A DNA stretch of 64,000 bases from Streptomyces sp. ML-6 (GTDB lineage Bacteria > Actinomycetota > Actinomycetes > Streptomycetales > Streptomycetaceae), in contig NZ_JAOTIK010000001.1 in the NCBI RefSeq assembly GCF_030116705.1, positions 7,530,501-7,594,500 of the forward strand. Direction: 5' to 3'. A program made the position numbers and the translations under genes. Under the pieces are notes generated by a model. That model was not told the origin of the DNA. It saw nothing but the letters and a program-made list of their open reading frames with translations, and made no database searches. Positions 43,801 through 54,348 of this stretch are shown here, piece by piece. Position 1 is the stretch's first letter, and each line of letters starts with the position of its first letter.

Positions 43801-46800
43801 CTCTACGTCCCCCTGGACCACCTCCCCCTCACCCCCAACGGGAAGGTCGACACCAAGGCCCTGCCCGCCCCCGGCCCCCACCGCCCCGAACTCGCCACCA
43901 CCTACACCCCACCCCGCAACTCCACGGAAGAGACCATCACCGCCGTCTGGTCCGACGTCCTCGGCATCGACACCATCGGCATCCACGACAACTTCTTCGA
44001 ACTGGGCGGGCATTCACTGCTCGCGACCCAGGTGACGTCGCGTCTGCGGCAACGGCTCGGACTGGACGTCCCGGTGCGTGCCCTCTTCACCTCGCCCACC
44101 CCGGCCGCACTGGCCGAGGTCGTGCGAGAGCTGGAGACGGCCGACGAGGCGCCGCTGGTACCGCTCGACCGCAGCAGGGATTCACTGCCCCTTTCGTTCG
44201 CACAGCAGCGGCTCTGGTTCCTGGACCAGTTGACGCCGGGCAGTGCCGAATACCTCGTGCCGTTCGGCCTGCGGGTGCGCGGCACGCTCGACGCCGGTGC
44301 ACTGGGCGCGGCGTTCACCGGTCTGGTGACCCGGCACGAGGTGCTGCGGACCCGGTTCGTCACGGACGACTCGGGCCGCCCCTCGCAGATCGTGGACGCA
44401 CCGTGGTCGGTCACTCCGGTGGTGCACGACATCCGGACCCGCCCGACGGCCGAGCGGGAGGAGGCCGCACTGGAGATCATGGCGGCCGAGGCACGACGGC
44501 CGTTCGAGCTGGACGGCGGGCAGCTTCTGCGGGTCGACGTGGTGCGCGTCGCCGACGACGACCAGTACGTGCTGATCACGCTGCACCACATCGTCTCGGA
44601 CGGTTGGTCCTCCGGGATTCTGGCCCGTGAGTTGCGTGAGTTGTATGCGGCTGCGGTGGCCGGGCGTGCGGCGTCGCTTCCCGAACTGTCCATCCAGTAC
44701 GCGGATTTCGCCGCCTGGCAGCGGGAGCAGCTGGACGGGGAGTTCCTGGAGCGGCAGCTGGCGTACTGGCGCGAACGTCTCACGGGGGTTCCGGCCCTGG
44801 AGCTGCCGACCGACCACAGCCGGCCGGCCGAGCGGGAGGGCGCCGAGGGCGACACCGTGTACTTCTCGGTGCCGTCGGAGGTGACGGAGGCGCTGCGGGC
44901 GACGGCGCGAGGGCAGGGCGCGAGCCTGTTCATGGCGTTGCTGTCCCTGTTCCAGATCGTTCTGGCCCGTTACTGCCGCCAGGACGACATCGCGGTCGGC
45001 ACCCCGATCGCCGGCCGCAACCGCGCCGAGACGGAGGGCCTGATCGGCTTCTTCGTGAACACCCTGGTCCTGCGCACCGACCTGTCCGGCGACCCGGCGT
45101 TCACCGAACTCCTCGACCGGGTCAAGGACACCGCCCTCGGTGCCTACGACCACCAGGACCTGCCCTTCGAACGCCTCGTCGACGAGTTGGCCCCCGACCG
45201 CGACCTGTCCCGCAACCCCCTGTTCCAGACCATGTTCGTCTTCCAGAACACCCCGGACGGGGAGTCGTGGACTCTGCCCGGCCTGACGGTCGAGCAGGTC
45301 GGCGTGGGCGGTCAGGACGCCAAGTTCGACCTCCAGCTGACCGCGGCGGAGACGGATGGTGAGCTGCTGGCAGCCCTGGAGTATCGGACGGATTTGTTCG
45401 AGCGGGCGTCGGTGGAGCGGTTGGCGGGGCATTTCGTGACGCTGGCGGCGTCGGTTGCGGCTGCGCCGGGAGCGCGGTTGTCGGAGCTGAACATGTTGAC
45501 GGTGGGGGAGCTGCGGGAGGTGTTGGTGGAGTGGAATGGTGTGGCCGGTGGGTATCCGGAGACGGCGACGGTTCACCGGCTGGTGGAGGAGCGGGTGGCG
45601 GCGGGGCCGGGTGCGGTGGCGGTGGTGCAGGGGGAGCGGTGCTGGAGTTTTGGTGAGCTCAATGCGCGGGCGAACCGGCTGGCCCATCATCTGCGGGACC
45701 GGGGTGTCACGGCGGATACGTTGGTGGGGGTGTGTCTGGAGCGTTCGCCGGAGCTGATCGCGGTGCTGCTGGGCATCCTGAAGGCGGGGGCGGCGTTCGT
45801 TCCGCTGGATCCGGAGTACCCGGCCGACCGGATCACCTACATGGTGCGGGACGCGGGGGCCCCGCTGGTCATCACCAGTGCGGGTCTGGCCGATCGTATT
45901 CCGGAGGGGGTGGAGCGGCTGCTGGTCGACGGGCAGTGGCCGGAGGGTCCGGTGACGGATCCGGGGCCGGTGGGGTCGCCGGACGATCTGGCGTATGTGA
46001 TCTACACGTCGGGTTCGACGGGCCGGCCGAAGGGGGTGGCCCTGGAGCACCGGGGGGTGGTGAACTATCTGCACTGGTGCGACCGGAACTACCCGGCCGG
46101 TGCTCCGGGCGGGGTGGGGTCGGTGCTGTATTCGTCGGTGACGTTCGACCTGACGATCACGGCCCTGTTCCTGCCCCTGATCCAGGGCCGGCGGCTGGTG
46201 ATCCCGGTGACGGACGGGGAGCGGACGGCGTTCGACGCGGCGATCGACCTGGTCTGCACCAACACCCCGATCGGTTTCCTCAAGGCCACTCCCTCGCATC
46301 TGGAGGTGCTGGCCGCGCATCTGGAGACCCGCGGGGCGCGGCATCACATCACCACGATCGTGGCCGGCGGGGAGAACCTGGCCCCGCAGCTGGTGGCCCG
46401 GCTGCTGGCCGCCAGCAGCACGAAGACGACGATCAGCAACGAGTACGGCGCGACCGAGGGCTCGGTGGCCAACGTGATGAGCCTGACCACCGCACCCGAC
46501 CCCCACGGAGGCACCACCACCCTGGGCCGGGCGATCACGAACACCACCGCCTACATCGTCGACCACCACAACCAGCCCGCCCCCATAGGTGTCCCCGGCC
46601 ACGCCCTGCTCGGCGGGATCTGCCTGGCCCGCCACTACCACGACCGCCCCGACCTCACCGCGCAGCGCTTCACCCCAACCCCTCGCCCCGCCCCGGCCCG
46701 ACCCGCGTGTCTACCACACCGGCGACCTGGTCAAATGGCGGCCCGACGGCACGATGGAGTTCATCGGCCGGATCGACAACCAGGTCAAACTCCGCGGCTA

Positions 46801-48766
46801 CCGCATCGAGCTCGGCGAGATCGAGGCCGCCCTGAACACCCACCCCCACATCCACACCACCACCGTCACCACCCGCGAAGACACCCCCGGCAACAAACAA
46901 CTCGTCGCCTACATCGTGCCCGTCCCCGGACACACCCCCGACACCTCCGCACTGCGCGCCCACCTCCGCCGGCAGCTGCCCGACTACATGGTCCCCGCCC
47001 TCTACGTCCCCCTGGACCACCTCCCCCTCACCCCCAACGGAAAGGTCGACACCAAGGCCCTGCCCGCCCCCGGCCCCCACCGCCCCGACCTCGCCACCAC
47101 CTACACCCCACCCCGGACGGACACCGAACGCACCCTTGCCGCGATCTGGTCCGAGATCCTCGGCATCGACACCATCGGCATCCACGACAACTTCTTCGAA
47201 CTGGGCGGGGATTCGATCGTCAGCATCCAGATGATCGCCCGGGCCAAGAAGTTCGGCGTGCACCTCACGCCGCGGCTGATCTTCAAGAACCAGACGATCG
47301 CCGAGATCGCGGTCCACGCGGCTGCGGCCGCACCGGTCGACGCGGAGCAGGGCCGGGTGGCGGGCGAGGTCCCGCTGACACCGATCCAGCACTGGTTCTT
47401 CGAGAAGGACCTGCCGACGTTCGACCACTTCAACCAGGCCGAGCTCCTCGTCACCGACGGGCTCGCCCCCGACGTGCTGCGGCTCGCGCTGGCCGACCTG
47501 ATCGAGCACCACGACGCGCTGCGCCTGCGCTGTGTGGACGGACCCGACGGCTGGCGGCAGTACCTGGACGAGACCGTGGACACCGACATCCTCGACGTGC
47601 ACGACCTGTCCGGCGTCCCGGACGAGTCCCTGGCGTCGGTGGCGCTGGACATCGCGGAAGAGACCCAGCAGAGCCTCGGCCTGGCCAAGGGCCCGTTGCT
47701 GCGGGCCGCCCTGCTGGAGCTGGGGCCGAAGCGCGGGCAGCGGCTGCTCACCGTCGTGCACCACCTGGCGGTCGACGGTGTGTCCTGGCGGATCCTCCTC
47801 GAGGACCTGGGAAGTTGCTACGAGCGACGGGCTGCCGGCCTCACGCCCCTGCTGCCGGCGAAGACGACGTCGTTCCGGTCGTGGGCCCAGCGGCTGAACG
47901 GCTTCGCCGACTCCGCCCAGGCACGGGCCGAGTACGCCTACTGGGCCGAGCCCAAGCCCTCCGGCAGGGTGCCGCGTGACCGGAACGGCCGCAACGACCT
48001 GGGATCCGCCGCCAGTGTCATGGCGGCGCTCAGCCCCGAGGAGACCCGTGCCTTGCTGCGGGACGTACCACGGGCCTTCAGCACCCAGATCAACGACGCG
48101 TTGCTCACCGCACTCGCACACGCCCTGCGGGACTGGACGGGGGACGACGAGATCCTGATCGGTCTGGAGGGCCACGGCCGTGAGGACCTGTTCCCGGACG
48201 TGGACCTGTCGCGGACGGTCGGATGGTTCACGTCCGTCTTCCCCGTCGCACTGCGGCTGGCGCCGGGAACCACCGACCCGGTGGCCTCGCTCGACTCCGT
48301 CCGCGAGCAGGTGGCGCGGATCCCCAACAAGGGCGTCGGCTACGGCATCCTGCGCCATCTCGGCGCCCCGGACGTGACCGCCGTGCTGGGACGGCAGCCC
48401 ACCCCGGAAGTGAACTTCAACTACCTGGGGCAGTTCACCAGGGACCTGCCGGGCATCGGGCGGTACGCGGACCCCGGCGAGTCCAAGGGCCACTCGATCA
48501 GCCCGGACGGCATGCGCTGGAACGTGCTGGACGTGACTGCCGCCGTCGAAGGCGACACGTTCGGCCTGTACATCAACTACTCGACCGAGCTGCACGAGCG
48601 GCGCACCGTCGAGCGCCTGGCCGAAGGCGTCGTCGGTCACCTGCGCGAGCTGATCGCCGGCAGTGCCGACGGAGCCGCCGACGCCCGCCGGGAGTCCCCC
48701 GGTGTTCCCCTCACCGATGTCGGCGATGCCGACATGGCCGCGATCCTGAAGAGGTTCTCGATATGA
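40889..48766 (+). CDS. NRPS gene 2: C-A-T-C-A-T-E (frame broken at two C-runs)
   Basis: About 2626 residues when read through two apparent deletions. Order: C3 (HHIASDGWS near 165), A3 (YTSGSTG near 638), T3 (GGHSLLATQ near 1040), C4 (HHIVSDGWS near 1233), A4 (near 1706), T4 ([10 protein letters not shown] near 2108) and an epimerase ([17 protein letters not shown] near 2290; NFNYLGQF later). The T4 motif GGDSI is typical before epimerases. A3 and A4 give the same code D-L-T-K-I-A-E-V-A-K, near the Asn code. The frame is lost at about 43480-43483 (one C short) and 46672-46684 (two C short) compared with the intact copy at 51246-51261; the net change is 3 nt, so the last part is back in the starting frame. 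The start ATG 40889 has GAGGAC upstream. It ends in an ATGA overlap with gene 3. Confidence 0.9.
41390..41901 (+). repeat. C-domain block, copy 1 (of 2)
   Basis: 512 bp that read as identical by eye to 44596-45107. It covers the part of condensation domains C3 and C4 after the HHxxSDG motif. The copies part at the base after 41901/45107. Confidence 0.8.
42287..44004 (+). repeat. A-T block, copy 1 (module 3)
   Basis: About 1.72 kb shared with 45487-47203 and 50062-51780, covering the whole adenylation domain and the start of the carrier domain. With copy 2 the match extends left to 42175. Differences between copies are few and mostly in the stretch around 42505-42760 (for example ISPDML versus VTADTL). 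This copy has a C deleted in the run at 43480-43483. Confidence 0.85.
44596..45107 (+). repeat. C-domain block, copy 2 (of 2)
   Basis: Second copy of the 512-bp block, 3206 bases downstream of the first, inside C4 of NRPS gene 2. It marks one edge of recent duplication or gene conversion between the two modules. Confidence 0.8.
45487..47203 (+). repeat. A-T block, copy 2 (module 4)
   Basis: Second copy. It starts to match copy 1 at 45375, so the left edge includes the C-A linker. It lacks two Cs compared with copy 3 in the run at about 46672-46684. Confidence 0.85.
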
Positions 48767-51700
48767 GTGCGCACAACGTGGAAGACGTCTACGGACTCTC
48801 GCCCCTGCAGTTCGGCATGCTCTACCACTCGCTGGAGGACACTTCCGACACGCGCCCGTACATGGTGCAGATGACGGAGGAGGCCGAAGGACCCTTCGAC
48901 GACGCGCTGTTCGGAGCCGCCTGGCAGCAGCTCGTCGACCGGCATTCGATCCTGCGCAGCGCGTTCGTGTGGGAGGGGGTCTCGGAGCCGGTGCAGGTGG
49001 TGCAGCGCCAGGCCCCCCTCCCCTTCGAAGTGCGGGATCTGCGCGGCCTGTCCGATCAGGAGGAGCGGCTGAGCGCCTTCCTGGCCGAGGACTGGGACCG
49101 GGGGTTCGATCTCTCACGGGCCCCGCTGGTCCGGGTCACCGTGCTGCGGATGGAGGAGGAGCGCCGGATCGTCGTCTGGTCGTTCCACCACATCCTCCTC
49201 GACGGCTGGAGTGTGCAGATCCTCCAGAAGGAGCTGTTCGCCCTCTACCGCGCGTTGCTCGACGGTACTTCCGCCGAACTGCCGATGACCGTCCCCTACC
49301 GCCGCTACATCGAGTGGCTCAACTCCCGGCAGGACGACGGCTCCGCGGCGTTCTGGGCCGACTACCTGGCGGGCGTCACCGAGCCCACCGCCCTGAACGT
49401 CGACCGGGACACCGGTGACACGGGAGTCGGCGAATTCGAGGTGGTCGCCTCCGCAGAGCTGTTCGCGCGGGCCCGGGACTACGCCAAGTCCCAGCGCATC
49501 ACGATGAACACCCTGGTGCAGGGCCTGTGGTCGATCCTGCTCTCACGGTACAGCCGCCAGGACGAGGTGCTGTTCGGCTCCACCATCTCGGGCCGGTCGA
49601 TCGATCTGCCCGGCGTGGATTCGATGATGGGCCTGTTCATCAACACGCTGCCGGTCCGCGGCCGGCTCACGGGCGACCTGGTCGTCCCCGAGTGGCTGAG
49701 GGATCTCCAGGACGAACAGCTGGAGATGCGGCAGTGGGAGTACTGCCACCTCGTCGACGTGCAGAAGCACAGCAGGATCCCGCGCGGCGAGCCGCTGTTC
49801 CGGTCGATCCTCGTCTTCGAGAACTACCCGGTGGTGCAGAAGCCGTCGGACTTCCCCGAGGGGCTGACCCGGCGCCTGGTCAACTGCGTGGAGCGTACCG
49901 GGTACCCGCTGACCCTCGTCGCATCGGCGGGCCGGGCCCTGGAGTTCCGTTTCGTCTACGACCGGAGCATGTTCGACGCGGAGACGATCGAGCGCATGGC
50001 CGGCCACCTCGAGACCCTGCTGACCTCCGTGGTGGACTCGCCCGACGCACGCATCGGCGATCTGAACATGTTGACGGTGGGGGAGCTGCGGGAGGTGTTG
50101 GTGGAGTGGAATGGTGTGGCCGGTGGGTATCCGGAGACGGCGACGGTTCACCGGCTGGTGGAGGAGCGGGTGGCGGCGGGGCCGGGTGCGGTGGCGGTGG
50201 TGCAGGGGGAGCGGTGCTGGAGTTTTGGTGAGCTCAACGCGCGGGCGAACCGGCTGGCCCATCATCTGCGGGACCGGGGTGTCACGGCGGATACGTTGGT
50301 GGGGGTGTGTCTGGAGCGTTCGCCGGAGCTGATCGCCACGCTGCTGGGCATCCTGAAGGCGGGGGCGGCGTTCGTTCCGCTGGACCCGGAGTACCCGGCC
50401 GACCGGATCACCTACATGGTGCGGGACGCGGGGGCCCCGCTGGTGATCACCAGTGCGGGTCTGGCCGATCGTATCCCGGAGGGGGTGGAGCGGCTGCTGG
50501 TGGACGGGGGGTGGCCGGGGGGTGCGGTGACGGATCCGGGGCCGGTGGGGTCGCCGGACGATCTGGCGTATGTGATCTACACGTCGGGTTCGACGGGCCG
50601 GCCGAAGGGGGTGGCCCTGGAGCACCGGGGGGTGGTGAACTATCTGCACTGGTGCGACCGGAACTACCCGGCCGGTGCTCCGGGCGGGGTGGGGTCGGTG
50701 CTGTATTCGTCGGTGACGTTCGACCTGACGATCACGGCCCTGTTCCTGCCCCTGATCCAGGGCCGGCAGCTGGTGATCCCGGTGACGGACGGGGATCGGA
50801 CGGCGTTCGACGCGGCGATCGACCTGGTCTGCACCAACACCCCGATCAGTTTCCTCAAGGCCACCCCCTCGCATCTGGAGGTGCTGGCCGCGCATCTGGA
50901 GACCCGCGGGGCGCGGCATCACATCACCACGATCGTGGCCGGCGGGGAGAACCTGGCCCCGCAGCTGGTGGCCCGGCTGCTGGCCGCCAGCAGCACGAAG
51001 ACGACGATCAGCAACGAGTACGGCGCGACCGAGGGCTCGGTGGCCAACGTGATGAGCCTGACCACCGCACCCGACCCGCACGGGGGCACCACCACCCTGG
51101 GCCGGGCGATCACGAACACCACCGCCTACATCGTCGACCACCACAACCAGCCCGCCCCCATAGGTGTCCCCGGCCACGCCCTGCTCGGCGGGATCTGCCT
51201 GGCCCGCCACTACCACGACCGCCCCGACCTCACCGCGCAGCGCTTCACCCCCAACCCCCTCGCCCCGCCCCGGCCCGACCCGCGTGTCTACCACACCGGC
51301 GACCTGGTCAAATGGCGGCCCGACGGCACGATGGAGTTCATCGGCCGGATCGACAACCAGGTCAAACTGCGCGGCTACCGCATCGAACTCGGCGAGATCG
51401 AGGCCGCCCTGAACACCCACCCCCACATCCACACCACCACCGTCACCACCCGCGAAGACACCCCCGGCAACAAACAACTCGTCGCCTACATCGTGCCCGT
51501 CCCCGGACACACCCCCACCCCGCACCAGCTCCGCACCCACCTCCAGCAGCAGCTGCCCGACTACATGGTCCCTGTCCTCTACGTCCCCCTGGACCACCTC
51601 CCCCTCACCCCCAACGGGAAGGTCGACACCAAGGCCCTGCCCGCCCCCGGCCCCCACCGCCCCGAACTCGCCACCACCTACACCCCACCCCGCAACTCCA

Positions 51701-52752
51701 CGGAAGAGACCATCACCGCCGTCTGGTCCGACGTCCTCGGCATCGACACCATCGGCATCCACGACAACTTCTTCGAACTGGGCGGACAATCGATCAGCTC
51801 GGTGCGGGTGGTTTCCCGGCTGCGGGAAGCCGGTCTGGGCGTCACCCTCCAGCAGTTCGTGCGGCACCCGACGGTGGCCCGACTGGCAGCCGCGCTGGAC
51901 GTCCCGCAGGCGACGTCGGCCGGGCTGGTGGTGCTTCTGTCGTCCGTGGTGGATCCGGAGCTGCCCGTTCTTTTCTGTGTGCACCCGGGCGGCGGCAGCA
52001 CCCACCCGTACCGGGCTCTCGCCCGCTGCCTGACGGGCAGGTTCACCGTGTACGGCATACAGGCGCCGGGGCTGAACGCGGACGAGGCGCCGCTCGTCGG
52101 GTTCGAGTCGATCGCGGACCGGTACTGGCAGGAGATCCGCCGCGTGCGGCCCACGGGCCCCTGCACCATCCTCGGCTGGTCGACCGGCGCGGTGATCGCA
52201 CACGCGATGGGTGTGCGGGCCCCCGAGGAGGTGGCCGGTCTGTACCTGCTGGAGCCGGCGGTGACCGGCGACGACCAGCGGGACCGCTTCCGGCAGTACG
52301 CCGAGGTGTACCGCCGGGTGAACGAGTTGTGGCACCGCGGTCAGGACGAGCGCGGTGACCGACGAGCGGCTACGGAGCGGGAGTTGAAGCGCCTGGCTCC
52401 GGAGATGAACCTAGCCGAGGATCTGGTCACGCTCGACGAGTGGCTTCCCTTCGAGGTGCTGGAGGCCGAGGTGCGCTCGCTCGCCGCCTACCGGCCCGGC
52501 CGCTCGGTGGCCAGGGCAACGCTGTTCGTCAGCGACACGGTGCGCGACGGCAGTGGTGAGGAGGTGCCGGAGGCCCAGTACCTCGCCCACTGGCGTGGGC
52601 TCTACCCAGAAGGTCTGGCCCAGCGGACGATGCCGGGGCGGCACATGGAGATGGTCAGGGGCGACGAGCAACTGGACGCCGTGGTCTCCGCGTTGCAGGA
52701 GACGGTGCCGGTCGACGGCACCGACCGGGAACAGGAGCTGCTGCAGGTCTGA
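48763..52752 (+). CDS. NRPS gene 3: C-A-T-TE, release module
   Basis: 1329 residues from ATG 48763, overlapping the gene 2 stop by four bases. C5 ([20 protein letters not shown] at the start; [10 protein letters not shown] near 143) follows the epimerase of gene 2 and should be a D-residue-accepting (DCL) domain. A5 (YTSGSTG near 606) has the same code as A3 and A4, D-L-T-K-I-A-E-V-A-K. T5 is GGQSISSVR, then a type I thioesterase with oxyanion loop [12 protein letters not shown], nucleophile GWSTGAV (Ser near 1140) and His in PGRHMEMV. It releases the peptide by hydrolysis or ring closure; which one is not clear. It is followed by a strong hairpin at 52792-52831. Confidence 0.95.
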   Translation: MSAHNVEDVYGLSPLQFGMLYHSLEDTSDTRPYMVQMTEEAEGPFDDALFGAAWQQLVDRHSILRSAFVWEGVSEPVQVVQRQAPLPFEVRDLRGLSDQEERLSAFLAEDWDRGFDLSRAPLVRVTVLRMEEERRIVVWSFHHILLDGWSVQILQKELFALYRALLDGTSAELPMTVPYRRYIEWLNSRQDDGSAAFWADYLAGVTEPTALNVDRDTGDTGVGEFEVVASAELFARARDYAKSQRITMNTLVQGLWSILLSRYSRQDEVLFGSTISGRSIDLPGVDSMMGLFINTLPVRGRLTGDLVVPEWLRDLQDEQLEMRQWEYCHLVDVQKHSRIPRGEPLFRSILVFENYPVVQKPSDFPEGLTRRLVNCVERTGYPLTLVASAGRALEFRFVYDRSMFDAETIERMAGHLETLLTSVVDSPDARIGDLNMLTVGELREVLVEWNGVAGGYPETATVHRLVEERVAAGPGAVAVVQGERCWSFGELNARANRLAHHLRDRGVTADTLVGVCLERSPELIATLLGILKAGAAFVPLDPEYPADRITYMVRDAGAPLVITSAGLADRIPEGVERLLVDGGWPGGAVTDPGPVGSPDDLAYVIYTSGSTGRPKGVALEHRGVVNYLHWCDRNYPAGAPGGVGSVLYSSVTFDLTITALFLPLIQGRQLVIPVTDGDRTAFDAAIDLVCTNTPISFLKATPSHLEVLAAHLETRGARHHITTIVAGGENLAPQLVARLLAASSTKTTISNEYGATEGSVANVMSLTTAPDPHGGTTTLGRAITNTTAYIVDHHNQPAPIGVPGHALLGGICLARHYHDRPDLTAQRFTPNPLAPPRPDPRVYHTGDLVKWRPDGTMEFIGRIDNQVKLRGYRIELGEIEAALNTHPHIHTTTVTTREDTPGNKQLVAYIVPVPGHTPTPHQLRTHLQQQLPDYMVPVLYVPLDHLPLTPNGKVDTKALPAPGPHRPELATTYTPPRNSTEETITAVWSDVLGIDTIGIHDNFFELGGQSISSVRVVSRLREAGLGVTLQQFVRHPTVARLAAALDVPQATSAGLVVLLSSVVDPELPVLFCVHPGGGSTHPYRALARCLTGRFTVYGIQAPGLNADEAPLVGFESIADRYWQEIRRVRPTGPCTILGWSTGAVIAHAMGVRAPEEVAGLYLLEPAVTGDDQRDRFRQYAEVYRRVNELWHRGQDERGDRRAATERELKRLAPEMNLAEDLVTLDEWLPFEVLEAEVRSLAAYRPGRSVARATLFVSDTVRDGSGEEVPEAQYLAHWRGLYPEGLAQRTMPGRHMEMVRGDEQLDAVVSALQETVPVDGTDREQELLQV
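50062..51780 (+). repeat. A-T block, copy 3 (module 5)
   Basis: Third copy, in NRPS gene 3. It has the intact frame through the C-run at 51246-51261 (reading [20 protein letters not shown]), which serves as the reference for judging the other two. It begins abruptly at the codons for LNMLTVGEL; the C domain before it is unrelated to C3 and C4. Confidence 0.85.
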
Positions 52753-52791
52753 CCGCGGATCGTCGCCGGAGCAACGGGAGCCGGCAGGATC

Positions 52792-52831
52792 GACGAGGGG
52801 TCCACCACGGAAACGTGGTGGACCCCTCGTC
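52792..52831. terminator. Perfect 18-bp stem with GAAA tetraloop after NRPS gene 3
   Basis: Arms GACGAGGGGTCCACCACG (52792-52809) and its exact complement (52814-52831) close a GAAA loop, 39 nt after the stop of NRPS gene 3. It is the likely end of the three-gene NRPS transcript. Confidence 0.92.
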
Positions 52832-53231
52832 ATGTTCGTCGGCTCTTCGCCGTCCGGGGCTCTTCGCCGTCCGTGAACGGCGATGGCCGTGCCCCGGGAG
52901 CCCGCGCCGCCCTGCCCGGTCCCGCCGGGGCTCCCTCAGCCCCGCCCGGCCAGGCCCGGTGTCCCCCAGGCCCCGCCCGGCCAGGCCCGGACCGCGTGGA
53001 GCCCTGGGGCCGGAAGCCCGCTGCGGGAGCCCGGGCCGCGCTGGGGCCCGGGACGGCGCGGGCTTTCGGGACCTCGGAGCGTCGGGACCTCTGAGCCTCG
53101 GGGGATCCCCGCCCGGCGCTGCCCCGGCACCCGCTGCCGGGCTGCCGCTGACGTCTCGACCCCGGCTCTCCCGCATCCCCTCCTCGCTTCCCCTTCCCCT
53201 CCTTCCCCTCTCCTCTTTCGGCGCACATGCC

Positions 53232-53289
53232 GACGCCCCGGTCTCGTCGTCCCACCATGTGTTCGGTGGGAACGCGAGACCGGGGTGTC
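53232..53289. terminator. Two-part hairpin, terminator of the leftward cassette
   Basis: Outer arms 53232-53246 (GACGCCCCGGTCTCG) and 53275-53289 pair over 15 positions with one G-T-type mismatch; after small internal loops, inner arms TCCCACC (53250-53256) and GGTGGGA (53265-53271) pair perfectly. It lies 26 nt beyond the SbnB-like stop and so ends the six-gene leftward operon. Confidence 0.85.
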
Positions 53290-53315
53290 GGAGGGAGCGG
53301 CCGGTGCCGCCCGGC

Positions 53316-54323
53316 TCACCAGCGCTTCAGCTCGGGGAAGAAGCCCGGTATCCCGGTGGCGCGACCGGTGGCCAAGGCGGTTCGGTAGATGTGGTGACCG
53401 ACGGCCAGGTCGAGGACGCCGAGGCCGAACGGGGAGAAGATGGTGGGGCGGTCGTGGGACAGGGTCACGTCGCCGCGCAGCACGTCGGCCAGCGTGCCGT
53501 TGATGAAGTCGCGCGTGCCGTACTCCATCTCCGTCAGATGGGGCGAGGTCTGCGCGGTGAGGCAGTGGTCGATGTCGTCCAGGACGTTGTTGCACTTGAT
53601 CATGACGGTGGGGTGGATGTCGCGCAGGGACAGGTTCAGGATGAGCTGGCCCGGCAGGACGGTCTGCTGGTCCGTCAGCCAGGGCGCCGGGGCGGTGGTG
53701 GCGAGGACGACCAGGTCGGCGGTGGCCAGGGCCGCGTCGACCTGCGGCACGGTGCGGGTCTGCCAGCCATGGGCCTCGGCGGCGTAGGAGGCGAAGGTCT
53801 TGGCGTACGTGTCGACGTGGTCGTGGACCAGGCATTCGCGGATGCCGGTGCCGCGCGCCGCGAGGAAGTCGGAGACCGTCCGGCCGATGACGCCGGCGCC
53901 GACGAAGAGCACCGTCTTCGGGCTGTCGTCGGCGGCGAGGGTCTCCACGGCGAGCGCGGCGGACGCCGCGGTGCGGGCGGCGCTGATGCCGGACGCCTCC
54001 AGACAGGCGAACGGGTAGCCGGTCTCGGCGTCGTTCAGCAGGAGGACGGCGGAGGCGCGCGGCAGGTTGTGGTTCACGTTCTGCGGATAGCTGGCGATCC
54101 ACTTGAGGCCGGAGACCGGTGTGTCGCCGCCGAGGTGGGCGGGCAGAGCGATGATCCGGGCGCCGGGATCGTGCGGGAAGCGCAGGAAGTGGCTGTTGGG
54201 GTTCACGGTGGCCCCGCGGCTGTGCTGGAGGTAGGTCTCCCGTACGAGATCCAGGACGGCCGACGGCTCGGAGCCGATGACATCCTGGGCAACGGAGCCG
54301 TCGATCACGTGGAAGGTTGACAT
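53316..54323 (-). CDS. sbnB: SbnB-like dehydrogenase for L-2,3-diaminopropionate synthesis
   Basis: 335 residues of the ornithine cyclodeaminase/mu-crystallin family. The NAD-binding glycine motif is VLFVGAGVIGRTVSDFLAAR; other family marks are GLKWIASYPQNVNHNLPRAS (substrate/dinucleotide loop) and ILNLSLRDIHPTVMIKCNNV. Next to a cysteine-synthase homologue this family is SbnB: it oxidises N-(1-amino-1-carboxy-2-ethyl)-glutamate and releases diaminopropionate and 2-oxoglutarate. The length equals SbnB. It is last in the leftward cassette, 25 nt after the SbnA-like gene. Ornithine cyclodeaminase activity is the alternative, made unlikely by the neighbour. Confidence 0.9.
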   Translation of the reverse strand: MSTFHVIDGSVAQDVIGSEPSAVLDLVRETYLQHSRGATVNPNSHFLRFPHDPGARIIALPAHLGGDTPVSGLKWIASYPQNVNHNLPRASAVLLLNDAETGYPFACLEASGISAARTAASAALAVETLAADDSPKTVLFVGAGVIGRTVSDFLAARGTGIRECLVHDHVDTYAKTFASYAAEAHGWQTRTVPQVDAALATADLVVLATTAPAPWLTDQQTVLPGQLILNLSLRDIHPTVMIKCNNVLDDIDHCLTAQTSPHLTEMEYGTRDFINGTLADVLRGDVTLSHDRPTIFSPFGLGVLDLAVGHHIYRTALATGRATGIPGFFPELKRW

Positions 54324-54348
54324 CGGTGGTTGCCTTTCGCGGGCGGGA

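Larger units (their letters stand above)
52753..53315. other. Gene-free convergent region with two hairpins and short repeats
   Basis: 563 nt between NRPS gene 3 and the convergent SbnB-like gene; no gene seen. Besides the two hairpins listed separately, it has a direct repeat GGCTCTTCGCCGTCCG (52841 and 52858), a 21-base direct repeat beginning GCCCCGCCCGGCCAGG (52939 and 52970), and a C/T-rich patch (53165-53220). Confidence 0.6.

Noticed and set aside
43478..46684. Programmed ribosomal frameshifting in NRPS gene 2
   Set aside because: The two sites differ by one and two missing Cs and the third copy is intact. No slippery site with downstream structure is conserved, so errors in C-runs are the simpler explanation.
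41117..52335. Long leftward open frames opposite NRPS genes 2 and 3
   Set aside because: Same mirror effect. Their apparent similarity to each other only reflects the repeated A-T blocks on the other strand.
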